NCBI RefSeq assembly: GCF_021869535.1
Contig: NW_026262712.1
Span: 114,139,640-114,203,639, forward strand
Reading direction: 5' to 3'
DNA from: Mytilus californianus
Taxonomy: Eukaryota; Mollusca; Bivalvia; Mytilida; Mytilidae
Length of the DNA stretch: 64,000 nucleotides
Shown here: positions 46,300-58,160 of the stretch, piece after piece
How the letters are laid out: each line of letters begins with the position of its first letter
Position numbering within the stretch: the stretch's first letter is position 1
Program-made: the position numbers and the translations under genes
Notes under the pieces: model-generated
Told to the model about the DNA's origin: nothing
The model's input: only the letters and a program-made list of their open reading frames with translations
The model's database searches: none

Positions 46300-47960
46300 G
46301 ATACAGTACACTACAAAATATAATATATAACAAGTCTAAAAGGGTACAACATCACCAAAAAATAATTAAATCATGAACAAATTTTAGATATTTTGGATAA
46401 CTGATATCCTTCATCAGTAAGATGTAAAATGAATCTTATCTTGACATGTGGTAGTCAAACTGAAATAAAAATCTTGAATGCTATACAAATTATCAATAAT
46501 CAATACGCTGGTAATTTTTTTCAATATTGATGTTTGGGAGGAGGAATAAATTTCTTAAAACTGTAAAAGTCCAAAACGGAAGCCTGAGTTACTGGAAACA
46601 AGTGATGGTAGGGAAAATGAGTGACACATTCTATGTTTTTCCATTTATGCCCTCTGGGGAAACTGTCCTAAGCTTTCTTATCCAAAACCTTTCCCGAGCA
46701 AGTCTGTCGGCCCTTGACCAACCCTCGTTGTGGTCTATGATAGTGATGGTAAGGTTTTTGAGATCAGCTTGGGCGTGCCCAGGTGATCTCAAATGACGAC
46801 TTATAGTGAGGTCGAGCTTGCAGGTGTAGTCACTTCGATGACCATTCATGTGTTTGTTGAATGGCTGTTCTGTCTCGCCAACATACTGCATGCCAGATCG
46901 ACACTGAAGAAGGTATACAACATTCTGGGTTTTGCAAGTTACATTGCAAAATATAGTGTACACAGACCCAGTGGAGTGGCAAGTAAATGTATGAGAATTC
47001 AGTATTTGTTACCACATGACTTGCACCATCCTGCAGTTGAACAGCTTTTATTAGAGGAGACATCAGCTCTCACAAATAAGTCTTTCAGACTTGCTGGTCT
47101 CCAAAAAGCTAAGAAAGGAGGTTTGGGAAAGATCTTGGATAATTTAGGGTGCTTGGCAATAGTTTGCCAATTGGTATGGATCAAACGTGAAAGGTTAGTA
47201 AAGGCGGGATTGTATGTTAAAACAAATGGAACTATTTTGCTGCGCCTCTTCTGTTTTTATTGTAATAGGTCATTGCGGTTGTTATTGTTAGCACATGCAA
47301 ACCCTGATCTACATATATATATGTCCCATTTCTTATAACCTTGTTTGGTCAAAAATCCGTGAAGTTCCTGTAACCGTTTAGTGACAGCCTCCTCAGAGGA
47401 GCAAATCTGCTTTACTCTGAGAGCTTGACTATAGGGGATACTTTTTGTACAGTGTTTGGGGTGACAGCTTTGGGGAGAAAGGTACTGATGTTTATTTGTA
47501 GGTTTACAGTAGAGGTCTGTTGATATGACACCATCCTTTATAGATGTAGTTGTGTCTAAGAAAGATATTTTAGAGTCAGAAATTTCATATGTAAATTTAA
47601 TTGACTGGTGGGCATTGTTTGCATGTCTGATGAAAACATCTAATTTAAGTTGGGATTCAATCCATTTCATGTCAACATCATCGATGAAACGGAACCAAGA
47701 CAGAGGACTGGATAAAGATGTTTAAATGATTTGTTTCTCTAATTTGCCCATGAAAATATTGGCGTAAGACGGAGCCATTTTCGTCCCCATCGCTGTCCTG
47801 TTTATCTGAAGGTAATGTTCACCATTAAAGGTGAAATTGTTGCATTTCAGAACCAGAGTAAGCAGCTGGACTAAACATTTGGTAGGTGGTTCTAAAGTGT
47901 TGCATGAGTCATCAGTATACAATTATTTGACACCCTACATGTATCTTTAATCTCTGCAGA
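46300..47960 (-). pseudogene. Penelope-like retroelement, 5'-truncated
   Basis: Reading leftward, the RT segment (47922-47257) shows [20 protein letters not shown] and then the catalytic FIDDVD at about 47671-47700. A single in-frame TAA (47724-47722) interrupts it. Downstream, frames around 47184-46999 give LSKIFPKPPFLAF and RPASLKDLFVRA, typical of the linker. The GIY-YIG endonuclease lies at 46963-46631: VYLLQCRSGMQYVGETE and a later RERFWIRKL with the catalytic-type Glu. Several frameshifts separate these. RT plus C-terminal GIY-YIG defines Penelope-like elements. The 3' flank carries a hammerhead-like core. Not functional. Confidence 0.88.
46391..46420 (-). ncRNA. Hammerhead-like core in the Penelope 3' region
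   Basis: Minus strand: CTGATGA (46417-46411), a hairpin AGGAT-ATCAGTT-ATCC (46410-46395), then AAAA where GAAA is expected. Hammerhead motifs in Penelope-like long-terminal-repeat-like regions are established. The missing G in the GAAA box suggests this copy is inactive. Confidence 0.45.
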
Positions 47961-48344
47961 TTCAGATGTTCAACAGATTGGAAATAATTTATAGAATTAG
48001 GAGCAATAACATTAACAGTACCAATTTTACTGCAACAGATACACATTTCAATAGTGTAAGTCTCTTTTGTGATGCTTGAGCATGTTGAGGCCAAAATATT
48101 AAAATATCCAAAGCTTTCTACAAACTTTATAAAGCTGATAAAATTAAAAAGGACCATAGTTTAAAAGTAACAACATATGAAAATCTCATGTACAAGGCAA
48201 TTTACAACATATCCAGCTTTAAGCAAATTGTTCGTGTACAATAGTAACTGAGAAGTTGTATTTTTTGTAAGCATTATAAGGCAATTAAGTAAGTCTGTTT
48301 TTTGTCCACCTACCTAACATATATTGGACTACAACCCTAAAACA
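47961..48344. other. Intergenic
   Basis: No recognised feature. Confidence 0.4.
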
Positions 48345-48506
48345 CAGAGTTCTTGAAAAGTGGTGGTTCGAAGGTTTTGACCAACAAAATTTTGCAAATG
48401 ATCGACACATTCGTGACATTTTGGTTTTTTGCAAATGAAAAAATTATGAGGACCAGCAGATTTTCTTCAATGGACCACCAGGGAAAAAAAAGTTTCAAGA
48501 ACTCTG
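48345..48506. mobile_element. 162-bp MITE with CAGAGTTCTTGAAA ends
   Basis: A perfect 14-bp inverted repeat, CAGAGTTCTTGAAA and TTTCAAGAACTCTG, is flanked by AAAACA on both sides (48339-48344 and 48507-48512). A decayed inverted copy lies at about 52005-52135 (shared 'CCGAAGGTTTTGACCA' on its minus strand and 'AAGATTTTCTTCAA'). Confidence 0.8.
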
Positions 48507-49478
48507 AAAACATTTCAGTGACTCAGGGCAAGTGGGAATCTTGACAAAGTGACTCTGGGTTTAAACAAGAATCAGGACAAAACAACCTTGATTCCATATC
48601 TTACAAAAATGTAAGGTTTATCATACCCTTTTGGCAAATATGGCCGTATTTACACCACACATATTATTCTGAGTACAGACAAAGAATCAGGACAAAACAA
48701 CCTTGATACAATAACTAAAGGTTCCTCATTACCTTCAAAATTGGCAAATATGGCCATATGTACACCACAAATTAAATTTTATTCTGAGTACAGGCAAACA
48801 TGTACATGTGCACCTGGTAAAGTTCCATTCTCAATCATGTGTCAATTTTAAAAATAAACTAAGTTTGGAAAAATACTTGACATGTTCCCTCTTGTAATAA
48901 TATAAGTGAGTTGTTTAACTTGAAATGGACAAAGGATATCTGCACAACAATGATAGATTTAAACTGTGTAAATGAGTGGGCCGTATCAAATGAACAGATG
49001 AAATTGGCCACATTTCTCATTCCTTCTGATGTACCTAGATACCAGTTTTGTGGAATACAGGAATAAAAATCATTTGGTTGCCAAGTTCAAGTTCAAGTGA
49101 TCATTCATCTTTGTTAGTAACCAATCATTTCAGTTCTAACCCTCATCTTTGGGACTACTAATTATGTCATGATGTCATGACTTGTTCCTAAAACAGTAAA
49201 AGACCAAAACATGAAACTGTTCAACATGTTCAAGGTCACAAACAGTAAATACATGTAGAAGAACGGACTGCTGTAAGCTTGGTTTTTAGTAACAGAATTT
49301 GGAATATCAGTTTATAGATTAAATGAGCTAAACACTATGATGTGATTACCACTAGCATTCCTTCATTTTTCATCTGTTAGAGGAAAAAATTCCGGAAACT
49401 CTTAGTCGCATAAAAATTTAAGTCGATGACGGTTTTGGAAAAATTCCGAACAAAAATCTAAATTTTGACACATCAGGG
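48507..49478. other. Intergenic
   Basis: A tandem-like pair 'CAGGACAAAACAACCTTGAT' at 48571 and 48690 (about 119 bp apart) with similar surroundings ('GGCAAATATGGCC'). No gene. Confidence 0.5.
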
Positions 49479-50914
49479 GTGTGTTTTATTGGTCTCTTCG
49501 GTACATCTCCAGAATGTCTACTGGTGAAGCGTCCAAAAAAATGAATCTGGACCTCTTCTGGAGATATTCTATGGAAGATCAATAAAATAAAAAAGCAATT
49601 TGCCGCCGAATATAGCAGGTTTTGTTATGTTGGATGACATAAATTAAGTTTACGATTTTTTTAGAAAATTAAGATACGTCCATGCAGTAGACATGACTGT
49701 AAAAGTGTTCTCTGTTCGTTACAATTTTCTTTATGCTTTCCTTTAACTCAATTTTGCTGAACAAATCAGGCTTAACCCCCACTATTAGATTTTTAAGAAT
49801 AATCTTAAACTGCACAAGAGTTCTTCAATGTTTGTCTGGAATATGACTGATGAAAAAGGAAATCTTAGTCTTTCCATTTTTGTTTTTAAAGTAACCGAAC
49901 TGGATTAACAAGATATCAGTTGGTTGTGCACTGATTGATACTTAAGTCTGGGAGAACAAGATTTATTTCAGTACTAGTTGCAACTAGCTTTGAACGAACT
50001 TCTAGTAATTGCAAATACTCTTAGTTCGATGCTTTGAGTCTATTGTCTTAATGTTAGTTGTCCGGTTTCTTTTGTGTATTCGTACCGAACTCTTGAGTTA
50101 ATCTAATTGCCACAGATTTGCGCAGGTTGTTCTTATATTGTACTGCTACACTACTGTTTCAGCTTCGGGGAGGATTTAGCGCTCACAAACAAGTTGTTGT
50201 ACTGTTACATAACTCAGTGTCCCAGGTAGGGGATGGTTGGGATCCCGCTAACATGTTTAACCCCGCCACATTCTGTATGTATGTGCCTGTCCCAAGTCAG
50301 GAGCCTGTAAGTCAGTGGTTGTCGTTTGTTGCTGTGTTACTTATTTGTTTTTCGTTCACTTTATTTTGTATATTAGTTAGGCCGTTAGTTTTTACCATTG
50401 AATTGTTTTACATTTGTGATTTCGGGGCTTTTTATTGCTCACTATGTGCCAGTATGGGCTTTGCTTATTGTTGAAAGCCGTATTGTGACATATGGCTGTT
50501 AATTTCTGTATCATTTGGTCTCTTGTGAAGAGTTGTCTCATTGTCAATCATACCACATCTTCGTTTTTATATAAACCCCTGCCATATTCTTTACGAACCT
50601 GTCCCAAGTCAGGAGCCTGTAGTTTAGTGGTTGTCGTTGGTTCATGTCTCAACTCAAATTTGATATTTTGTAAATTGTTTTGTTTTGTATAATTAGGCCG
50701 TTAGTTTTATCGTTTGAATTGTTTCACACTTTTAATGGCCTTTTATAAACGGCTTTACAGTATCGGGTTTTGTCATTGTTGAAGGCCTCAAGGTTGCCTA
50801 TAATTGCTTACATCCACTTCATATTAGGATAGTTGCCTCATTAGCAATCATATCACATCTCTTCGTTTTTATATAATTTACCCGACATTTCAAGTTATCT
50901 CGTGTTTTCCTGAA

Positions 50915-50990
50915 CATGCATGAAATATTTGTCATTGGGCGTTAAAAATTAGCATGATCAATTTAAACTTGTGTTTAATAAGAGAAAACC
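50915..50990 (+). repeat. Short SINE tail module (this and 54372-54445)
   Basis: The module CCTGAACATGCATGAAATAT, TTGTCATTGGGCGTTAAAAA and a CAATCAATCAA tail (complete at 54430-54445) also occurs inverted at 5048-5095, 14358-14412, 16242-16305 and 39502-39550. Its TGCATG core is the most constant part. Confidence 0.65.
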
Positions 50991-51149
50991 ATCTGATATT
51001 TATTTATTTGTTGGGATGGGGGACAGGAGGGTTTCGTATATGACTGATATGGTTGCCTGGTAAGTGCTAAAAAATAGGTATGATAAGCGACAAATTAAAA
51101 TGAATAATAATGCCCTCTTTCCTTCTTCATTAATTCCTCATCTATTGAT

Positions 51150-51215
51150 TTAAACAGGCTGACTACTAGCCCAATCATGAGTGTTGAAAGTAGCGTAAAA
51201 CACCAATCAAAATCC
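51150..51215 (+). repeat. SINE tail fragments (this and 54630-54700)
   Basis: 'GTGTTGAAAGTAGCGTAAAA' then CACCAATCAAAATCCC matches, in opposite orientation, the tail half of the 236-500 SINE. The better preserved paralogue at 54630-54700 ends AACACCAATCAATCAAAATC. Confidence 0.6.
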
Positions 51216-52615
51216 CTTCCCTAAAATTTCAACGAATAGTTGTCCCTTAACTGTTATTGTCCGTGTAGTTCTTATATTCATCCAGCTTATCGTCCTACAG
51301 AGATGTCCTACTAAGGTTGTCATACCATAAAAACGTTTATAAAACAGCTCACATTCTAATATATATTCATTCATGAATTTATTAATGTCATTTAGACTAA
51401 ACGACGCCATGTTTGTTTTGTGCCTCTGCCGTCTAAACCACCTATTTAAAAAGAAGAGGTGGAAGAGAGCCAGAAGATCTTCCTAATTCAAAAAAATAGA
51501 AATGGACCTCTTCTGGCTCACTACCGAAGAACAAAAAAACACGCCCCAGATATTGGTAATGGACCAGGGGCGTGTTTTATTGGTCTCTTCTGCACATCTC
51601 CAGAATGTCTTCTGGTGAAGAGTCCAAAAAAATGAATCTGGACCTCTTCTGGAGATATACTACGGAAGATCAATAACACAAAATATAGCAGATTTTTGTT
51701 ATGTTGGATGACATATTAAATGAAGTTTACGATGATTTTATAGAAAATTAAGATACGTCCGGTAGACATGACTGTAAAAGTGCTTTGTTCGTGACATTTT
51801 TCTTTGTTCTTTCCTCTTACTAAATTTTGCTAGACAAATCAGGCGTAAACCCCCACTATTTGATTTTTAAGAATAACCTTAAACTGCATGCACAAAAATT
51901 CGTCAATTTTTGTCTCGAATGATCAAAAAGGACATATTGTCTATCCAATTTTTTTAAAGTAACCAAACTGGATTATATATATTTTTGTATAAAGCAAAGA
52001 TATCGGAAAGTTCTCAAAATCATTTTTCTCTGGTGGTCCTTGAAGAAAATCTTCTCAGTGGTCCTAACTATTATTTCTAATGCATAATTTCGATGGTCAA
52101 AACCTTCGGACCACGGGCCACTTTTCAAAGATTTTCATTGTATATGGATCTATATGCAAGTATACAATGTATACCAGACATTTCTTAGACTGTTTTTTCT
52201 TCTTTTCTTTTTTAATAAATCCGTTGGTTGTGTACTGATTGATACTTCAGTCTGGGAGAACAAGATTTATTCCAGTCATATAGTTGTAATTAGCTTTGAA
52301 CAAACTTCCAGTAATTGCAAATACTCTTATTTCGGTGCTTTGTGTCTATTGTCTTAACGTAAGTTTTTTTTGTGTGTCTCGTACCGATCTTTTGATTTAA
52401 TCTAATTGCAATTGATTTGTGCAGGTTGTTCTTATATTGTACTGTTACACCACTATCACAGCTTCGGGGAGGGTTGAGCGCTCACAAACATGTTATTGTA
52501 CTGTTACACCACTGTCCCAGATTAGGGGGCTGGTTGGGCCGGATCCCGCTAACATGTTTAACCCCGCAACATTCTGTATGTATGTGCCTGTCCCAGGTCA
52601 AGAGCCTGTAATTCA

Positions 52616-53788
52616 AGGCCGTAACTACCATTGAGGCAAGTGACTCGATCTGAGGCAATTGCCTCACTAAAATTTCGACACTGAATTTTTTTTTTGGTGT
52701 ATTTATCTATGGTAATTAAATACGAAATATTGTCATTTGTTTTTTCTGTCTCAACCTTAATTTCTTCTATAACTTGAGTCACATCGTTCCTTTTAAATTG
52801 TTCTTCCCGGATATAAATTGTTCTTCCCGGATATAACTCAGCATCTCATCGTATTTCTCGATTACATTAACCTAGTAACGGTAATCATCATGGATCTCTG
52901 GTTAAAAACAGGCTCTTGCAGAAAAAGGAAAAGCGACACTGAAGGTGAGGAAGGAATAGTTCTAGCAAACTAACTGATGTTGTTTGTGATCACAACAGGT
53001 GTTAAGAGTTCGAGTAATGAATATATTTTCATTGGAACTAATCCAAAAACTATAATTAGACTGACAAATCAAGTACTGCGGCACCCGCACGGGAGCAGTC
53101 CTATCTGCGTATTCGTTTCCCCGTTTTCCTCAACTTTATTCGTTCTCTTTACAGATAAACAAAATATAAATAATATGAAACCTGCATGGATTAGTTTTTA
53201 TCCATGTTTCTTTTACCTTAATTTTTTTAAGAACATCCCGTAATCCAATTTTGACATTATTGAGGGACGGTGTTTGTCTAATTCGGAACTACGGAATTTC
53301 GTGTCTTTTCATTCGGGATTTCGGGATCGGACCCCCTCCTCCCCCTCATTATTGGATTCTCGATCAAAAATATCAGTGACGAGTGTTTGCTGTGAACGTT
53401 AGATGTTTCTGCCCTGAGACGACTGAAAACTTGGGAAAGAGCATGCATGATTGGCGAGAGACTGTGCGGTCTTGCCATGCTCCATGTTCAGCGCGATAAG
53501 GATATCAGCAGACCAAATATTCTGAAACGATTTGACGAAACCGGTCATAGAAAAATTGGCAAACTCCAATTTGAATAACAATTGCTACTGAGTCGATGTT
53601 TGTTCTGTTTTCTGGCGGTAGACTCAAATTGATATTTGGATGTTTATCTGACATATAAATCTATATAAAGTTGTTTAAAATTTGGTGTTAGTACATGTCT
53701 TAAAATATAAAAAAATATATAAAATGCTCCGCTCGGCTCATTTTTTTTCAGTTCTGCCTCACTAAAAAAATATGCCTAGTTATGGCCT
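52616..53788 (+). mobile_element. hAT-type transposon remnant inside unit 2
   Basis: The ends AGGCCGTAACTA and TAGTTATGGCCT are inverted. TGTAATTCA stands on both sides (52607-52615 and 53789-53797), fitting an 8-bp duplication with one base of ambiguity. Unit 1 shows the empty site (CCTGTAAGTCAGTGG, about 50303). A transposase C-terminus is encoded at 53396-53578. The element is strongly deleted. Confidence 0.82.
53396..53578 (+). pseudogene. hAT transposase C-terminal fragment
   Basis: Sixty codons ending in a natural stop contain GERLCGLAMLHVQRD followed by NILKRFDETGHRKI. This is the signature of the dimerisation region of ZMYM1/DUF4371-type hAT transposases. The DDE core is missing and a TGA precedes the segment. 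Confidence 0.75.
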
Positions 53789-55034
53789 TGTAATTCAGTG
53801 GTTGTCGTTTGTTGCTGTGTTACATATTTGTTTTTCGTTCATTATTTTGTACATAAATTAGACCGTTAGTTTTCTCGTTTGAATTGTTTTACATTTGTGA
53901 TTTCGGGGCCTTTTATAGCTGACTATGCGGTATGGGCTTTGCTTAAAGTTGAAGGCTGTACGGTGACCTATAGCTGTTAATTGCTGTGTCATTTGGTCTC
54001 TTGTGGGGGGTTTTCTCATTGGCAATCTTCGTTTTTATATCAACCCTGCCATATTCTTTCGTGTGCCTCACGTCCCAAGTCAGGAGCCTGTAGTTTAGTG
54101 GTTCATGTCTCGACTCATATTTGATATTTTGTAAATTATTTTGTTATGTATAATTAGGCCGTAAGTTTTTTCGTTTGAATTGTTTCTCACACTTTTCACG
54201 TCGGGCCTTTTGACAGTATCGGGTTTTGTCATTAACGAAGGCCTTAATTACGGTTGCCTATAATTGCTTACATCCACTTCATATTTGAACTCCGGTGGAT
54301 AGTTGCCTCATTAGCAATCATACATTTCTTCGTTTTTATTTATTTACCTGACTTTTAAACTCGTGTTTCCTGAACCGAATCCTGAACCTGCATGACATAT
54401 TTGTCACTGGGCGTTAAAAATTAGCAACAAACAATCAATCAATTTAAACTTGTGTTAAATAAGAAGAAAAACCATTTGATATTCATTCATTTATTGGGGT
54501 GGGGGGCAGGAGGATTTCATATATGAATATGGTTGGCCGGTAAGAGCTGAAAAATAGGCATAATTAGCGTCAGATTAAAAAAGTTAATTATGCCCTCTTC
54601 CCTTCCCCATCCTTCATTTATAAATTTAAACTGACCACCACGGAATAGCCCAACCTAGTGTTGAAAGTAGCGTTAAACACCAATCAATCAAAATCCCTTC
54701 CCTAGAATATCAAATAGTCGTCCCTTAACTGTTATTGTCCGTGTAGTTCTTATATTTATACAGCTTATCGTCCTACAGGGATGTCCTACTAAGACTGTCA
54801 TACCATAAAAACGTTTATAACACAGCTCACATTCTAATATATCTGCATTCATAAATTTATTAATGTCATTTAGACTAAACGACGCCATGTTTGTTATGTG
54901 CCTCTGCCGTCTAAACTACGTATACCTATCAAAAAAGAAGAGGTGGAAGAGAGCCAGAAGATCTTCCCTATGCAAAAAAAACAGAAATGGACCTCTTCTG
55001 GCTCACTACCGAAGAACAAAAAAACACGCCCCAG

Positions 55035-55789
55035 GATTACAAGTATCAGATGTACTAATCGATAATAATTTTACATTTGACTCAGTACAATGAATATAAT
55101 TTAAGGTGGATAATCAATATATATTTCCTCATATAGAATTTTCTTATATCTTGCCAAAATGTAGATTTTACCATATAAAAATAAGGAGCTAGGTGTGGTA
55201 TGTTTGCAAATGAGACAACTATCCACCAAAGTTCAATTGAAGTGGATGGAAGCAACTATAGGCAACCGTACGACCTTCAACAATGAGAAAAACACAGGCT
55301 TTTTCAAAACTATGATAAAAACATTTTCATTTGTGAATAAACAGAAATCTACGAGATTGCATTTTGAAATAAAATATGAGAAGATATGTTTTATAATATG
55401 CTTTTAGAAATAAAAAGAAAAAATGGTGTCACCGAACTTTTTTTCTTGCTACAAGTAAAAATGACAATTTCATTAACATTCCTTTACAAAATATTTACTA
55501 TAAGAGTTATCTCCCCTTATTTGACTAAGTTCAAATATTGAATTAGACAAAAACAAATATTTGGTATTTGTTAAAACAGTCTAAATAATGCAACAAATCA
55601 CTTATTTTTCTGTATTTGAATAAACAGTCTTAAACATTAATTGCCAATCTGTCTCAACACTTGCAGATTCAGTAAGCAAAGAACTAGACCGATTGTGTAC
55701 TGCTATTTTACAATCCAAAATGGCGGTATAAATTTAATCTACCTTAAATGCTTAAACAATTAAAATACTAATTGCTATCAGAACAACTC
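55035..55789. other. Intergenic with one repeat copy
   Basis: 55190-55290 is a diverged copy of the 'GTGGTATG…AATGAGACAACT' repeat (plus strand). Otherwise unrecognised. Confidence 0.5.
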
Positions 55790-56794
55790 TCCAAGTGCCA
55801 ATCAGAAATAAAAGCACACTGGATCTACTTATTACCTAACTGGGAATAGATGTTATACTGGGAATTTCAGACCATGACGTTGGGTATGGCAGAAATGAAC
55901 AGCAATCCAATATCAAAAAACCAAAAACAAAGAAAAATCCAACTGTATAGAAGAGCAAAATGATACAGCATACTTAAAAAGAAGTTATGATCTTAAAATA
56001 AGAGAAAAAAGCCTGACCTTGACAAAAAGACACAATACTCTCTGGAATATGTTCAAGGAATGTTTAAGGCATAGCAAAACAACCTTCCAAAACATGCAAG
56101 ACAAAAGAAAAAAAAACCATTGATAACCCAGGAAATAATGAAATTTATGAGGATAAGAGACCGAGACTACAAAAAAAACGAAATCAAATCCCCCTTCTGA
56201 TATAAAAAGATTTAAGCAACCTAAGCAAACCACTCAAACAATATCAAGACAAGCTTATTAGAAATATAGGGAACATAATAAATTCAGACGATAATGAAGA
56301 CACCCATTCTCCAACGAAACGATTCTGGAACTACATCAAACATACTAAAAGTGATAAAAACGAAGTAGCAACACTAAGAAGCAATGGCAAAATAGAAACA
56401 GATCCCATAAATGATGCAAACATACTGAATCATGTGAATGATCAATTTATATCTGCCTTCTCCACTGCATGTCTGATCAGTAAAAGAGAATTTAATTAAA
56501 ATATTAATAATAGATCCACCAGAAAAATATCTAAAAAGCGAAAAGATTATCATCACACATGATGAGATAGACTGAAAACAGCTGAAACAAATCTTAATCC
56601 ACACAAAGCTGCTGGACCAGACAATGTAAATAAACCAACAATACTGAAATAACCAGATAATGGAATTTCCTTGATCATAACCATCATTAACATTTTTTTT
56701 CAATTGAGAAAGAAAAGGTATCAGAAGACTTGGGAACTGCAAATGTCACACCGGCATACAAGAAAGGTCTTAAATACACACCAGCTTACTATAG

Positions 56795-56959
56795 ATATAT
56801 AAGAAGATGTGGTATGAGTGCTAATGAGACAACTCTCCATCCAAGTCACAATTTGTAAAAGTAAACCATTATAGGTCAAAGTTCGGCCTTCAACACGGAG
56901 CCTTGGCTCACACCGAATAGCAAGCTATAAATTAAGGGCCCCAAAAATGAAAATAGCCC
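56795..56959 (+). repeat. 'GAAGATGTGGTATGAGTGC' repeat inside the LINE
   Basis: It matches 59474-59672 from TATAGATATA through CGAATAGCAAGCTATAAA and GGGCCCCAAAAA. The remaining part appears lost or displaced by the foldback element beginning at 56966. Confidence 0.8.
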
Positions 56960-56965
56960 AATATC

Positions 56966-57293
56966 TATGGCAAGCCGTTTTACTATCTATTCTAACTTCA
57001 AGATATCTCATATAATATATAAGATATCTTGTATAGTTCAAGTATAAGATATATAGTTTATAAGATATCTTATATAGTTTATAAAATATCTTATATAGCA
57101 AATGTATAGTTTATAGGATATCTCATATAATTTATAAGATATCTTATCATGAAAGAAAATTATATGAGATATCTTATAAACTCTATAAGATATCTTATAA
57201 ACTCTATAAGATATCTTATAAAGTATATGAGATATCTTATAAAGTTTATTAGATATCTTGAAGTTAGAATAAATAGTAAAACGACTTGCCATA
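56966..57293. mobile_element. 328-bp foldback MITE with 6-bp target duplication
   Basis: About 43-bp inverted ends starting TATGGCAAG (two mismatches) bound an interior of repeated palindromic AAGATATCTTATA units (about 20 bp each). AATATC flanks both sides (56960-56965 and 57294-57299). The minus strand shows a 99-codon frame caused by the repeats, which is not a gene. Confidence 0.88.
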
Positions 57294-57307
57294 AATATCC
57301 CTAACAT

Positions 57308-57546
57308 GCACGAGGATCTGGGTGGTCGGTCCTTCATTTCTGTATTCTTTAATTTTTTAGGACTTTTTTTCTCTATTCTTCATTTTTTTGCACTTTTTTC
57401 ACTATTCTTTATAATTTAGCACCCCATTTTTTTCTATTCTTTATTTGTGGGGCCTATTTATCTCTATATTCTTAACATTTTTACCCGTTGTCTGCAGTAT
57501 TAGTGTATTAGTTTCTATTCTGTAAACCCCATCTAGACCCTCGTGC
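57308..57546. mobile_element. GGGTCTGGATGG-type MITE, second copy
   Basis: Ends GCACGAGGATCTGGGTGG and CCATCTAGACCCTCGTGC are inverted with three mismatches. The core matches 37648-37812 ('TTTCTGTATTCTTTAATTTT', 'TTCTATTCTGTAAACCCC'). Confidence 0.8.
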
Positions 57547-58160
57547 CTCTGTTGTAAAATAATAGAACATATAGTGACCACTTATATATTATGAAACATG
57601 AAGATAGAGGTGAAAACCATTATGTATCCTCTACGGTTTCATGAGTAAGGATCATGCAAAACACTGGTCCTTGATTGTATTGACAATATCACAAGCAAAT
57701 CTTGAAAATGGAAACAATTAGATCAGGCCGTTCTTTACTTCTTCTAAGCTTTTGACAAGGTCTCCTTCAGCCTACTCCTACAAACACTACACCCTTATGG
57801 CATCAGAAATAAGACAAACAATTGGGTAATGGAATCTCTCACGAACAGAACACAGTCAAGTAGTAGTGGTCGAAGGGGAAACATCAGAAAAAGTGAAAGT
57901 AGAATCTAGCAGCAGGTCTCCACTCAACAGTGAGACTGTTTGTGGACGGTAGTCTTTTTTACTCTTTCTTCAGACAACTGCCATCAATTCCGAGAAGACC
58001 TGGAAAAATTGGAAAAGTGGAAAAACTTTTGAAAAATGGAGTTCAACCCTGAAAAAATGCTCACAGTCACCAGAAAGAAAACCCCAATCAATTTGGAGTA
58101 CAAACTTCACGGTTATACTCTGAAGCTTGAAACAACAATTGAGGTTCATTGAATACATGC

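Larger units (their letters stand above)
49479..51544. mobile_element. Terminal-inverted-repeat element, tandem unit 1
   Basis: It begins GGGGTGTGTTTTATTGGTCT and ends ACAAAAAAACACGCCCC (imperfect inverted repeat of about 24 bp). It holds nested mussel-type repeats (50100-50875) and a plus-strand SINE tail (50915-50990). No transposase was found. Unit 2 follows head-to-tail after 26 bp. Confidence 0.65.
51571..55034. mobile_element. Terminal-inverted-repeat element, tandem unit 2
   Basis: It begins GGGGCGTGTTTTATTGGTCT and ends ACAAAAAAACACGCCCC. It is collinear with unit 1 (for example 'CTGGGAGAACAAGATTTATT' at 49949 and 52252; 'TTAATGTCATTTAGACTAAA' at 51381 and 54859). It is longer because of the hAT insertion at 52616-53788 and a decayed MITE near 52005-52135. 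The last 90 bp also fold back on themselves (GAGCCAGAAG/CTTCTGGCTC). Confidence 0.65.

Noticed and set aside
46793..47338. 181-codon plus-strand frame
   Set aside because: It is antisense to the Penelope GIY-YIG and linker region, which has clear motifs on the minus strand.
53520..53550. Hammerhead-like GACGAAAC near 53537
   Set aside because: It lies inside hAT transposase coding sequence, without a CTGATGA box or stem II.
57038..57337. 99-codon minus-strand frame with KISYRVYKIS-like repeats
   Set aside because: It is a product of the palindromic foldback MITE.
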